Shown here: piece by piece, positions 35,024 through 47,200 of the stretch
Layout of the letters: each line of letters starts with the position of its first letter
Position numbering within the stretch: position 1 is the first letter of the stretch
Source: Labyrinthula sp. Ha
Lineage: Eukaryota; Sar; Bigyra; Labyrinthulida; Labyrinthulaceae
Assembly (NCBI GenBank): GCA_015227615.1
Contig: JAALGZ010000008.1
Coordinates: 1-64,000 of the forward strand
DNA: 64,000 bases
Direction of reading: 5' to 3'
Made by a program: the position numbers and the translations under genes
Notes under the pieces: generated by a model
The model's database searches: none
What the model was told of the DNA's origin: nothing
What the model saw: the letters and a program-made list of their open reading frames with translations, nothing else

Positions 35024-35119
35024 TCAAACCTAGCCCAATTTACTAACCGCTAGCCTCTGAGAGAAAAATATTTAAAACATATATTTTGGGCAATTGAAGA
35101 GTAAATTGCCAGAAACTGC
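35024..35119. promoter_or_regulatory. 96 bp divergent promoter of GH47-C and GnT-I
   Basis: Only 96 bp separate the two start codons, so both 5' untranslated regions and the shared promoter must fit here or overlap coding sequence. It contains ATATTTTGGGCAATT (35081-35095) and an inverted relative AGCCCAATT (35032-35040), making an imperfect inverted pair around an AT-rich centre. Co-expression of the two enzymes is a likely consequence but is not shown by sequence. Confidence 0.6.
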
Positions 35120-36617
35120 ATGTATAACAAACAAAGATACGGATTACTTATACTTGTCTTACTCTCTGTATTATAAGAAGGATTGTTTATATTTTTAGGT
35201 GTTTATAGTTTTTTTGGAGTATTCATTGCAAACTGACATAGAAAAAGAGGAGGAAACACGTATTTTAAATCTTTATGAACTAACTTCAGACGATTCTCTG
35301 CATCAATTTCCACGAGAATCTAGTCAGGAACCAAAAAAAGAGAGGGAAAAATCAAATTTTAATTATATTTCCCAATTTCCTGATAAAATAGCCTTGGTTA
35401 TTTTTTGTTATAATCGCCCGGAGTATCTAGAGTATACAAGATTTCTGACTTCTCATTTTTAGGAAAACTTTAACCTCTGTACTTAAAGTGATAGATCAAA
35501 AATATTCTTCAAATATCCATATTTTTGTTTCCCAAGATCAAAACCAGTATTTTCTTTTCTGGCAAATATATTTTTAGCCCTGGAGTTACAGAAATAATAC
35601 AATCCTTTGAAACCAAGTTCGAATCAAAAAAATTCAACTTTAGTATTTATTATTTACTATTTACTCTATAGCTCATCTGCAACACTTAGAAACTCTAGAT
35701 TACAATATCAAAAAACAGCTGAAATCCTGGGAAATTCCATACACAAAATTATCCAAACACTATAAAGATTCTCTAATCAAGATATTCAACCATAATTTCT
35801 CTGGTGCAATTATCTTAGAAGATGATATGAAACTTTCAATTGACTTCTTTGAGTATATGGAAGTGATGTGGAAATTTGTCGAGATGCGAGATGTTATGGC
35901 CGTGTCAGCTTGGAATGACCACGGGATCAAGAACCGTGTACTAGACCCAAAAAGGGTTTATAGAACTGATTTTTTCCCAGGTCTTGGTTGGATGCTGTAA
36001 GTATTTTTTGTTTGCAGAAAAATTTAGATCAAGAGATGTTTGGAAGGAGTTAGAAAAAAAATGGCCAAGTGCTTTTTGGGATGACTGGTTGAGAAGTGAC
36101 AGTATAAGAAAAGGGAGGGAGTTTATTGCCCCGGAGCTGTGTAGAACATTTAACTTTGGATCAAAAGGAGGAGCTAGTGGAAATCAATTTGTTATATTTT
36201 GTTTTGCTTATTAATTTTTAGGGGCGTTATTTGGAAAAGATTAAACTTAATGAAGAGTTTGTGGAGTTTGGGAAGATGGATTTAATGTTTCTTGAAAGCA
36301 AGAATTATGAAAGAAAGTTCTTTAAAGAATTTGAAGCAGCAAGGGAGATTAAAAAAATAAAGAGTTTGGAGAGGTTAGGCAGTTCGGGGTACTTGTTTTG
36401 GGTTTTATTTATCTGTAGATTTGATTACAAAGTTAAGATGAGTTCAAGGAAAGAGTTGAACAAGTTGTTGGATAAACTTGGATTAATGAAAGATAGTAGA
36501 AAACCTTTCAGACAAAGTTATAAAGTATTTCATGTTTTTGTTTCAACATAGGGTGTATTCACTACAAGGGTAAAAGATTCGTTGATTTACGTGGATATTC
36601 GAGAGGTCTTGGATTAA
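35120..36617 (+). CDS. MGAT1: Alpha-1,3-mannosyl-glycoprotein beta-1,2-GlcNAc-transferase I (GnT-I, GT13), 9 exons
   Basis: Transfers GlcNAc from UDP-GlcNAc to the alpha-1,3 arm of Man5 N-glycans in the Golgi, the step that commits to hybrid and complex glycans. My exons are 35120-35167, 35199-35431, 35463-35546, 35578-35642, 35672-35996, 36028-36190, 36222-36388, 36419-36524 and 36552-36617, giving about 402 aa (rabbit enzyme about 447) with introns of 27-31 nt. The type II anchor is YGLLILVLLSVFIVFL near residues 7-22, split by intron 1. The GT-A domain starts at IALVIFCYNRPEYL, continues through TLTSVLK and HIFVSQDQN, and has the metal-site ILEDD (E177-D179), FFPGLGWML, then AFWDDWLR (253-256) containing the catalytic-base Asp, RTFNFGSKG, and the terminal YKGVFTTRVKDSLIYV. 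These match GT13 in order. Intron 7 is 30 nt and in frame, so its removal rests on the alignment. It is divergent from GH47-C, which makes its substrate. Confidence 0.93.
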
Positions 36618-39600
36618 GTTTGCGGAGCTTAGTAATTGCGGATGAGGTTGATCTAAACTATACCAGGAGATAGTTTACTGTTTGGCTGTAAAAATCTTAT
36701 CAGATGTTGCTAGTTAAGTGACTTTCCCTTTTGTTTTTCTTCGAAGGCCTTTGTTTGGTAAAGTTACTCAAGATTATATATTATTAGTGGAGTTAGTAGG
36801 GCATGAATTTCTGTTGAATACAGTTTTAGAGCTTCATTGAGTTGGCGTAACTGTTTGATCCAAATCTAAGAGATATTTTTGTAGAAAACTATGCTTATTT
36901 TGCCATTATATTTATTTATGAAGACGATTGTTCCTTAAAAGAACTGATAGAGTATCTTTATTTCTTGAACGGGGTTCAATATGGGAAAGTCTTAAGATTT
37001 GTGTAAAATTTAATAGTATGATTATTCAGTCATTTTTTCTTACTTTCTCAAACAATGATTTCCTATATCGAACTGGTTACCTATCGAATGAAAACCTTGT
37101 CAAAGTTAGTCTTGCGAAGGAAAGTTGAAAACATGCTAATTTTCTCTTGGTTTTTTTCTAAGTTTTTTGAGGTTGGAATATTTTGCAAAACAAATATCAT
37201 CAATAAGTCAACTATAAAAAATCAGAATGTAAAGATTTGGTTGAAAATATGTATACTCATGCCAAGGCTATAACTTATGCAAGAATAGATGGCATGTAGA
37301 ACCCGTGTACAGCAACCAATATTCATTCTTTTTTCAGCAGCTTCATCTACAGCGAAGTGAAACTGGGTTTCTAATCTCCAATTAACTCCCCACCGAAAGC
37401 AAAAGAAAATTTCTTTAGGCAGTTAAAACAAAATCCGGTAGGGATCAGTACATGAATTTGCGGCACCAAATTACCCAACTTATTGTTTATCTAGTCTTAT
37501 ACTTGATAATCTTGTATTAATAAGTCTCATAATTCCTAGCTAAATGTAGGAATACATACTCGATATCAGCAGATTAGTAATTTCATCTACAAGGCATACT
37601 TACAGTGATGAATAAATAAAGCAGAAACTTTTCATATACCACTGTAAGGTGCAACTTAGAGGTAAACTAGAATTAAACATACCTTCCCTTTTATTGTATT
37701 TTTGAATGAAAAAATAGATGTAATGTTTGAAGTATTTAATTTCATACTTTGTCATCATGCTGTCCTCGCATCGGCGCTGCTCAGGTTAAGCATAATATCC
37801 TGAAAATAATCTGCTTCGTGTATATTGAAAGCTAATATCTCAACTTTTCATATACTGTTCAAGTAGGGAGGTTTTCATAGCAAACAAAATAATTTTTTCT
37901 AGTATGAAATTAACTGAGACAACTGGATGACTAAGAGCTGCATGAAATGCATAACAGTGAGCTGTAAAACACTTTGTAATGAGAGATTTCTTCTTGCATA
38001 GAGTTCCATCATCTTTAACCACAATATCTGGAACAATTTCTTTGGAACTCTTGCCCATTCTTGATAAATGAGAGCTCATAGGTATTCTTAGGAGCTTCTG
38101 TTACTGATAATAGGTTCTGGTTTTCCCCTAAAGTGCTGCCAAAGTATTGCCCTAGTCTTAATATCATTGACTTCATGAACCATATGAAAAGGTAATCTTG
38201 GAAAATCTAATTGAATGTGATCCCAGCTATGTTTACCTCAAGAGCGTTCAGGTTTTTCAGGTTTTTTAAACTTTTATATTTAGCTATACTTCTTAAGGGA
38301 GATGTAGGTTGGTACCTATATTTAATTCTAGTAATACATTACTCATGGTCGGCCATTTCTAGGTTTACATTTTTCCACCAGGCCATTAACAGAGTATTAT
38401 TAATTTATTTCAATGAAGGGAATGTGTCCTTGGATATTATTGAACTATTGTGCATCAAGAAGACAAAGTCAAACTAGTAAAGTTGGTTAGTTGTGAAGCC
38501 TGTCGCCTCTTAAAAATAGCAAATGTTACCAAGCCACGGAAACATATACCAAGATATTGATGAAAACTTAAATAGAGACCTCATCTGTCTCTGAAAATGT
38601 TGGCAATCAAACTTAGCGCAAGCTCAGTATTTGAGAAGCTTGTGTCCAAACAAATAGCGCTCATATCTTGGCTCTACAAGACGTTGAGCATGGTTAATAA
38701 AGAGTTTAAAAGACCAGGAACGCTGCTTGAGAACACTTAATATAAAATGTTACCGAAGAAAAAGAGAGACAAGCATGTTATACAAGCTGTGCTGCAGTGG
38801 CCCAATCTTGCAATCCTGAGGAGCGAACTAATAGAATGACGTGAGATGACTCCTGAAAGCAGAAGTATGATATATGACTGATCTGCAAATACATTGGACA
38901 TACCATCGAGTTTCTATATTATCACTGCAGTTATAAATCAGGATGTATGTTCTTCGTCGATCATATTCATAAAAAATCTGGTGTTCGATATTGACGTGAT
39001 GTCAAATTTCAACTGTGAAGCGAGGTTAGTGAACTAGAAAAACTATGCTAGGTTAGTTAGGTTAAGTTCCAGACGGGTGCAAGACCAAACTTCATGGTTT
39101 TAATACGAAAGAAATTCAATCTTGGCATGAACCTAGGGCAGGTTTTCAGTTTTTCAAGGTCTAATTCGAGTAAACCATCCCGCTGAAAGGATCTTTTTGG
39201 GAAGCTACAGATTCAGTTAAAGAACGACTAATTGGTAAACGTGTCATATTTTGTTGTTTTATTTATATCATGAGCCTTCTTTCATACCAATAACATTTGT
39301 ACGACCAGATAAAATTTTAATGGTGAATCTTGGTGGACTCCTTTTAGGAAATCCAAATTCCAATACCAAAGTATAAAGTTCTTTCACTCAGAGTGAGCAG
39401 AGCATGTATTTAGAGCATTATATTCTCTGGAGTTGTGTAACTCGTGCACCTCAACAAATTTTACAAAAATATGTTGGTGATTGGTCAACCATAATAACAA
39501 GCTTTAACCACAGTCGTGATCCGGTTGTAATGGAAGATCAAAGTGTTATATATGCAATGACCAATGAAACTTGATTCTCATAAAAGAGCAACCAAGAAAC

Positions 39601-42600
39601 TAGAAAATAAAGAAAGATCGATAAACATTCTTTTTTTTCTTAATTTTCTTTTCTGTCGATCTCAAATTGTAAGGTTAAGCTTTGGTAATAAAACAAGACA
39701 GCACTTTTTATTATTTAGTCAATGCTACATGTGTGGCTTCGGATTGTCATATTGCATTCTTAGACACCAAAATTAGATCATCCATTAACTGTTGCAATCG
39801 TTTCAGAATGAATGAAAATAGCACTGTTATTTTTTGTACACATCGCTCAATCTTTTCATCCACTTCTCTTAGTCTCTGAAAGTACCATATCTTCAATAAG
39901 TTAGGTTCTGAATGTTGTTTTTGGCATAAAGAGTATTGCGTCGCTGTTGATAAGTTTACCTATTTATTCTTAGACAAAACGGAAGGTTTCGACCATTGGT
40001 CCCAAACATAGAAACTTAAATGAATCATAAATACATCATCACTAACTGTTTGCCGTAGACCATTGCTGCAAGAGAGTGGAGGCATTAATCAAATAGGATG
40101 GTACATATCTCTAATAATTAAAATACATGTTAGTTTCCCGGTACTTGAGAACTTGTAACCAGACGAAGTAAGCAATTAACACTATTCTTAGGCTGAAGAT
40201 AATGTCCCAATGATACAGATATATTCAATTAAACAAAGCGAATGAAGCAATCTTCTTTTGGGTTTACATCATGTATTCATTAAAGATTTTAAATATGCAC
40301 TCGAATTGAAGTAGTAATGGGACAGAAAACAAATCATTCTAGTATTCTGAAGCCAATAGACAACGATCAGTTAGTATAAAGTCATTTAGCTCAATGAATT
40401 TCTGCTTCATATCAGAAAATAAGAAAACGAAAAATAAATGAAGGGCAGAAGGGAAAATTACCAGTATTCCTGAAAAATGCTTGCCAAATGAGCGATTTCG
40501 ATGAGCCCACCCACCTATATAGAGCTAAAAATCAAACAAGATAGGATGTCATTGCTCTTGTTGAATAAATACAAAAAGTTCAATATCTAACTTTGGACAA
40601 TCACTAAAACCTAGTTTCCTTGCTGCAAAATGAGTACCAAGAACGTTCGCAATAATAATTTAACTCAAGGATGCTATTCAACAAACATGTATTGTTTTTT
40701 CCATAGTAGCCAAAAGAGAGGGTCAGAATGGAGAGCATAATATACCCTCTGGATGTTCAAAAGCAACCTGTGTTGGAACCTCTTATTTTAAAATTAAATA
40801 AGGAATTATCAGAAGGTAGGATTGTTGCTAACACCTCTACGGTTCTAATTAGGTGTGGCGTTTGAATTAGCTCATATTAAAAGAAGGTATTATGAATTTT
40901 GAATATATTGTCGATTACACAAAATTAAAAGTTCATCCCTTCTGATATGTGTGATCCTGTGGATAGACGAGGGCGCAGGTTAGTCATTTCCGAAAACTCC
41001 GTCTAAGTATCAGGTTCTAGGGGACATATCACAGATGTAGTGGCTTAATCTTTGCAAATTGATATGCTAATAAGCTCTAGGGTGTTTAACCAAATTAGTT
41101 TCACTATTTAGTAATAAAATATTGGCATAGTACTGTATTTATGCCTTTGTTTGCCTAAAACGTTACCTTCTTACTATTAACCCCATGACCTAATGTACCT
41201 ACAAGCAGCTAAATCTATTACAAAAGGACTAAAAACATTATATGTTACTAGATTTTATAGTTTTTATAATATAAACCAAACAAATTGATATAAGATCTTA
41301 TTATTTAGTATACGTCAAGTTTGTGAGTAAGCATTGTTTAATAGCCATTTTCAGTATTAAAAACATTTGTCTTCACTATGGGCAAATATACAGTGTAAGA
41401 ATCACAAGATTGAACAGAAATCTAAGTTGAGCCTCTCATTTACTCGAGTAACTTTTTTTATATTCTAAGTATAGATTGTCTATTTTCGGGGTTGCTGTCC
41501 ATCACTGATAATTCTTAGGTGTTGGACATATTGGAAAGATATCGATCCTAACTACTTGATATCATTATATACGCATGAAGAAGGCAATTCTTCTTGCCAA
41601 AGTTCTTTTTCAATACTTAGGAAAATAGTGTGTAGCTAGGATGAGGAAAACTGTAAATTTTAGTTTTGAAAAAAAACACAGATGTCATAAGAGAGTAAAT
41701 AAGGACCAGTTAAGTCTACTTTATCGAAATAAAGCAAAGTTAACTAGACTTTCCGTTTTATGTAGAAGAAGCATTAATGATTCCTAGAAAAAATTACAAG
41801 CGATAGTACTATTTAGCCGATCAACCCTGAAATCAACAGCCTCAGCACTCGTTTACACCAAACGTATTGAAGCATCGCTTAAGTAACCCGTATATTTCTT
41901 GCTCTCAAAAAGGAGAGGTAAACAGAATATAGTAAAATAAATCCAAATATCGGAGTTTCAATTTTTTGTTTAATGGTTCGAAGATTTCTTTGACTTTGCA
42001 TATTTGCTTGGTAGGTACCCTAATCTTTTAATTGTGATAAAAGAGACTCTCATAATCTCTCTTCCCCGTTTTCACAGATATGAATGGATACCTTCAGGAC
42101 TCTTTGAAAGCTACCTAAGGGACTAATGGAGCTACAGTGTGTATATACAACCCGGGTGAATGGCTAAGATAGAAACATGTGTGCAAGATTACTTTGGCTA
42201 CACCATATCAATGAATGAAAAACAATATTCCTATCCATACGCTAAGAAAATCCATTCAATGAAAAACTAAAATAAATATACAATGATTTTTAATTTTTAA
42301 TGCTAAAACTATTTAGAGAAGTGTAACTGAACAGAATGTTTTCCCCTGATTTGTTAATCAATCCCTTGACTGCTAATAATATATATTGAAAAAGAGAGCA
42401 ACCAGAGTTTTATATGGTAAATCGTCATTAATAAATTGGACATGTGTATAATGCAAGTACAGGTTGGTATGGTTATGTGCAATTAAGCGGGAAATTTCAC
42501 ACTAAATCTTCTTAAAGATCAATAAATTCCAAAAACCAAGCCTTGAAGTAACTGAGCTTAAAGTTAAATATAACCCAAGAATAGATTACATCTATTCTTC

Positions 42601-44299
42601 TGATTACCTGGCATGACTCAAAATTGGAAAGTCTGGGAAGTAGAAGACATAATCATTAAGAAAATCTATATTTTCTCAGCAAGAATAACCATTGTCTTAG
42701 ATTACTTGTTTTTAGAAGCAGCTAATAACTTCTCCGGTGGTAAAATCATTGAATTATAATTCTTCATGTAGAATTTATAAAAATAAACATTCTATGTTGT
42801 AAAATGGGGTATTATTACAGGATAGGTAGAGGTATTTCCTACTAAAATTAATGGTACAGGATCTCATGAAAATTTAATTTATAGCAGTAGATATGACTTT
42901 ATATCAGATTTTTTTTCTATAGCTGGCTTGGACATTGTCCTGGTTACAATGAGAAAACTAATCAACTCCCTATTGCCCACTGCACTAATATGGCTAATTT
43001 TCATGGAGATAAGTTATTAACTCTTATAACTGATAAGCCTTAAGCCTTGAACATCATACTGTAATTGACAAAAATATAATAGAACACAGCTCCAGAATAA
43101 GTGATCCGACTAAAGTCTCTCTGCATTTATAGAGCCATATGTTAAACCGAGAAATCTCAGTTAACAGGTTCCCCAGGTTCCAATTCCGAAGTAATAAAAA
43201 CTATGTGATAACCCAATTAAGTGCATGAAACCAATAGTTATGTCTATCCAACTAAGGCCTGTACATTACTGAGCTTAGATAATTGATACAATTCTTAAGT
43301 GTTGAAATTCCCTAAAACTTATCTTATTCCCCTTATTTTCATCAAAACCTTCCGGAAATCAATAAAGAGCAGGAACCAAAGCAAATGCATGCATAATTCA
43401 ATTGTTCTGGAGTCTCGAGCTGGACTGTAAATGAGAAAACACACAGAAGGTTTTATTTGTGAGTAATTGTCAGACTGGTACGCCAAAACTCCATCAAAAT
43501 ACGGGATGGTACAGCATTTCATAAAATTGAAGCAGACTTGGGAGTATCTTGAATCTCAAGAGAGGATTGACGGTGAGTGTTTTGAATGAAGCTAAGAAAT
43601 AGAGTGCCGATAAAAAACCTGAAAAGAACCTAGGATTCGAGGTAAATACCTCTATTAATAACCCAGTAAAGGTTACGAAATCCTTGTAATTGAGAGGGAT
43701 GAAACTGAAACATGTATACCAATTGAATTTTATACTGTGTAGGTACTAAGAGTGTACTGGCAAATGAAAAACCGGCAAGATTAAAAATTAAAATAATTTA
43801 AAATCAAATCAAATAGTTTTATGAAATTAAATTTTAACAAAGAAACAGTTGAGTTTATCTTCTATCATTTTCCTACCACGCCGGTATACTCTGTCAAGTT
43901 GATATTTATTAATATACTGTCTCAACCTAGCTACTACAATTCTTCAACACAAAAAAATATACAGTTATGGAGTATACTTGGATAAAAACTTTAAAATATA
44001 TGAAAACCTCGCCGTTGTAACCTGACTACGTTGCAATAAAATATTTAAAACTATATATCAACAATCTAAAAAACAAGAACATCTAATCCAAAAAAGATAA
44101 TATACATGGAAATTATATGCACTATTGGTGACTCACCCTCACGCAAAAAAATTAAGCAAGTAAAAGAAAATAAAGTAAGGGTTATAATATTCTCCGCGCT
44201 ATGGTTTCATGGTATTTTAACAATTTTCCATTAACTATGGATTAGTTTTCACATTAATGGTCTATTGTTCACAGGTACCGTGGCAAAATCACGGTCTAA
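36618..44299. other. Gene desert, 7.7 kb
   Basis: No recognisable host gene. Several weak protein resemblances, for example the minus-strand frame at 37840-38079 and a plus-strand stretch near 39060-39180, may be eroded retroelement pieces, but neither is good enough to assign. Nothing I can name lies in 40-44 kb. Confidence 0.4.
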
Positions 44300-47200
44300 A
44301 ATTATTCATATTGCTCAACTAAATCATAGATTATTAATATATCTAATTCGTTTTCTTCTTTGATCTCCCAGTTTTCCAGATTATTATCTATAATGTTCTA
44401 TCTGACGTTTGTTTATTTACTGACTTAATAAGAACATCTGCACTTTTCACTTCGCGTAATATACAATAACTTTTAGTTGCTTTTCCTCGATAAGATTTAG
44501 AAGAAAAAATAACCTGTAGCTATATATCTTGTTTAAAATTTATTTTATTTTTCATATACTAACGTTTTTCAGGACATGTTATCTATGTGGATCTCCGCCT
44601 TCTTTTGACTTCACGCCCACAAAACTATGTATTGTGGTAATGTATTTAATGTTACTAATCACTCTTTCTACTCCGTCTTCCTGTGCTTATATTGTGGAAA
44701 ATATAATAGTTTTTCTGTTTCCTTATTCTCCTAATAGCATCGAATTCGTTAATAAATATGATATGCCCGTCGATTAACGAGAAATCAAACGCTACATAAT
44801 GACATGTCACGTAAGTTTTGATGTCGAACTTCAACTTCTGTCCACCTTTTCTTATTATTATTCTCCTGTAACTGGCGTTAAAAGTATCCCTAGGGATCTT
44901 TTTGGTACCTAAAACTGCTTTCCCACTAGGCCGCTTACAAATTCCGATAGTCGGATAGCTATAGATATATGTCATCTGGTCTATGTCTTTGACACATATA
45001 TAAGGCGCCCGACAATCCGCTACTATAATTTGGGGCCATATTTTCTTCTTTTTGATACAGATATTCTCCGTAGGTATATCATATTTTCACTTCATAAAAG
45101 AACTTTCAAGTATATTTATTTGAGGTTCTATCGATTTTTCCTAGATGAGAAATACACCGCTTTGATACCAAAAATTTCTATACCTACCAAGATTGTAATA
45201 TCATTGGAGTGGTTAATATAGTATTATGTCTTCAACTTTTTAATATCATATTACCAACTCTCTTGTCTTTGAAGCAAGGTCAAATAGCGTCGACATATGC
45301 GAACAGGGAACATTATGCCGCTGAATCGGCCTTTAGCCGGGTTAAAGTATTTTCCATGGCAAACCTTTCAGATTCCATTGGCCTTAGCTACATATCTCAG
45401 TCAGAATATCATGCTCTGGACGATTGCTTTAAACAATATACCACTTTATATGTAGACCGGAAGTAATTCTCTGTCATTTTTTTCAGTGATAATTTAAAAG
45501 TTAGTCTTCTCAATATACTCGTTAATGAAAGCATTAGGGGTATTTGATTTTATTATTTTAAAGTTGTTTGATTTGATTAAGTGTTGAAAACAACGGGTCG
45601 TTTCTTTGGTTAGCTGTGGAGATTATAGTTAGGGGTTGACTATGTATCACTACCATCCGGCATGAAACTGGTCTTGCAGATAGTTTGCTTAGATATATTA
45701 TCCTATTTTATGCTTAACATCTCTAAAAGTATGAATATTTTAACGTCAGGTGGATTTTTTTCTTCTCTCGAGGTTATCTTCCATGAATCGGTGGATAAGA
45801 ATAGATGATATTCTTCGTAGTAAGTTGTATGGCATTCCCGTCTGTTGGCGAAGCATTTGACATATTGGAAGTGCTTCTGTATGGTTTAATTTTTATCTTC
45901 TTAGCAACCTGGGTGTTATCCACCTAAATTTTGAATGTACACAATATTTTGCTAAAGCTTATAATAAGCTTTTGCTGGATGCGTCTCTGGTGTCTTCAGA
46001 AGTCGAGGTGATTTTCTCATCTTGTGCCCTGGATGTCTCTCTACCTTTTCTTTACGATATTTCCAATATGTTTTATTCTTACATTAACGACGTCTGAAGT
46101 CAAATTCCTAATTTTATATCTTTTTTTATTTTCTCTGTCGTTTTTGTATGGGTCCCCGTATCTGCAAATGTTTCTTAGCTTTCGCTTCGTGTTATATCCT
46201 TAAAGTTTCGTAAGAAATATAGCCCTTCTGCTTAAATTGCAAAGAAGAATTAATTCTGCCACGCCTTAGTTTTCTGCAAGACATAGTATTTTTCTAGCTG
46301 TCAGATGGGTTTGTAAGGAACATTTTTATCTATGTAATAGAACTCGTGTCCAAAGATAAATTTATTCTTATTGTATTTTCTTTTCCCATGAACTATTTTA
46401 CTGGGCGAAATACTGGTTCCTAATATTAGAGACAATATTGAGATGTTAGGCACCTATTTTTGCTCTATGAATCCAATACTTCTTCACAAGTCTTAAATGT
46501 AACAACAGTACCCTTTTCATTATTAGTGATATTGTAATAACCAGTTCCGCGGCTCTGTTAACTTGCGTAGTACTTGCTGCTCTGAATCGTATTTGAATCT
46601 TATTACTGGAGAAAAACTCTTTAAATATTTTGTTGCACTAAATACCCTTGTCCATATATATATATGATCTTTATTCTAAACTCCTAGCTACCAATAACCT
46701 CCCTATCAGTTTGATGAATATTCCAGAGAAATCTCTTTTAATTTATAATCCTGTACTACTTTCTATTTAGAGTAGCTGTGAGTAAGTACAATAAATCCTT
46801 TCTCGCCATTGGATCCTGTTTCCGGAATGTCCACTTCGTCGCAGTGGACTTGTCGCTATGGAACTTCTGGCGGTGTCATTCTAAGTTTCGATAATAAGTT
46901 TTGGTTTCTTTTGCTTTTGAACACTTTTAGAGAAAGGCGGGTATTTTAAATTTGTTTTCGGATGTTATAGTACTGTAAAATGTTTTTGAGAATTTGAACG
47001 TTTGGATGACAAAAGAACTTGTGCCATGGGAAATTTCTTCGCCTCTGATGGTTGAAGATCTTCATTTACTTAGAACTTTGGTCTATAAAGGCTGCTGCTG
47101 CGTTTGAAAGCTGATACCAAAAACTGGTTTATTCCAAAGATTTATCGTTCTTTGTTCTTAAACATGTACTTAAAAACTTTTCCATTACTTTTCATAACGA

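Noticed and set aside
37840-38079. Minus-strand frame with a faint resemblance to the linker before a LINE reverse transcriptase
   Set aside because: No RT motif follows on either side and the match is only a short charged stretch, so it cannot be assigned.
39060-39180. Plus-strand peptide (QTGARPNFMVLIRKKFNLG) recalling a retroelement aspartic protease
   Set aside because: Too short and isolated; no RT, integrase or repeats nearby.
45209-45466. Plus-strand 85-codon frame with protein-like composition inside the copia region
   Set aside because: No motif or splice partner; lies within decayed element sequence and may be an antisense shadow.
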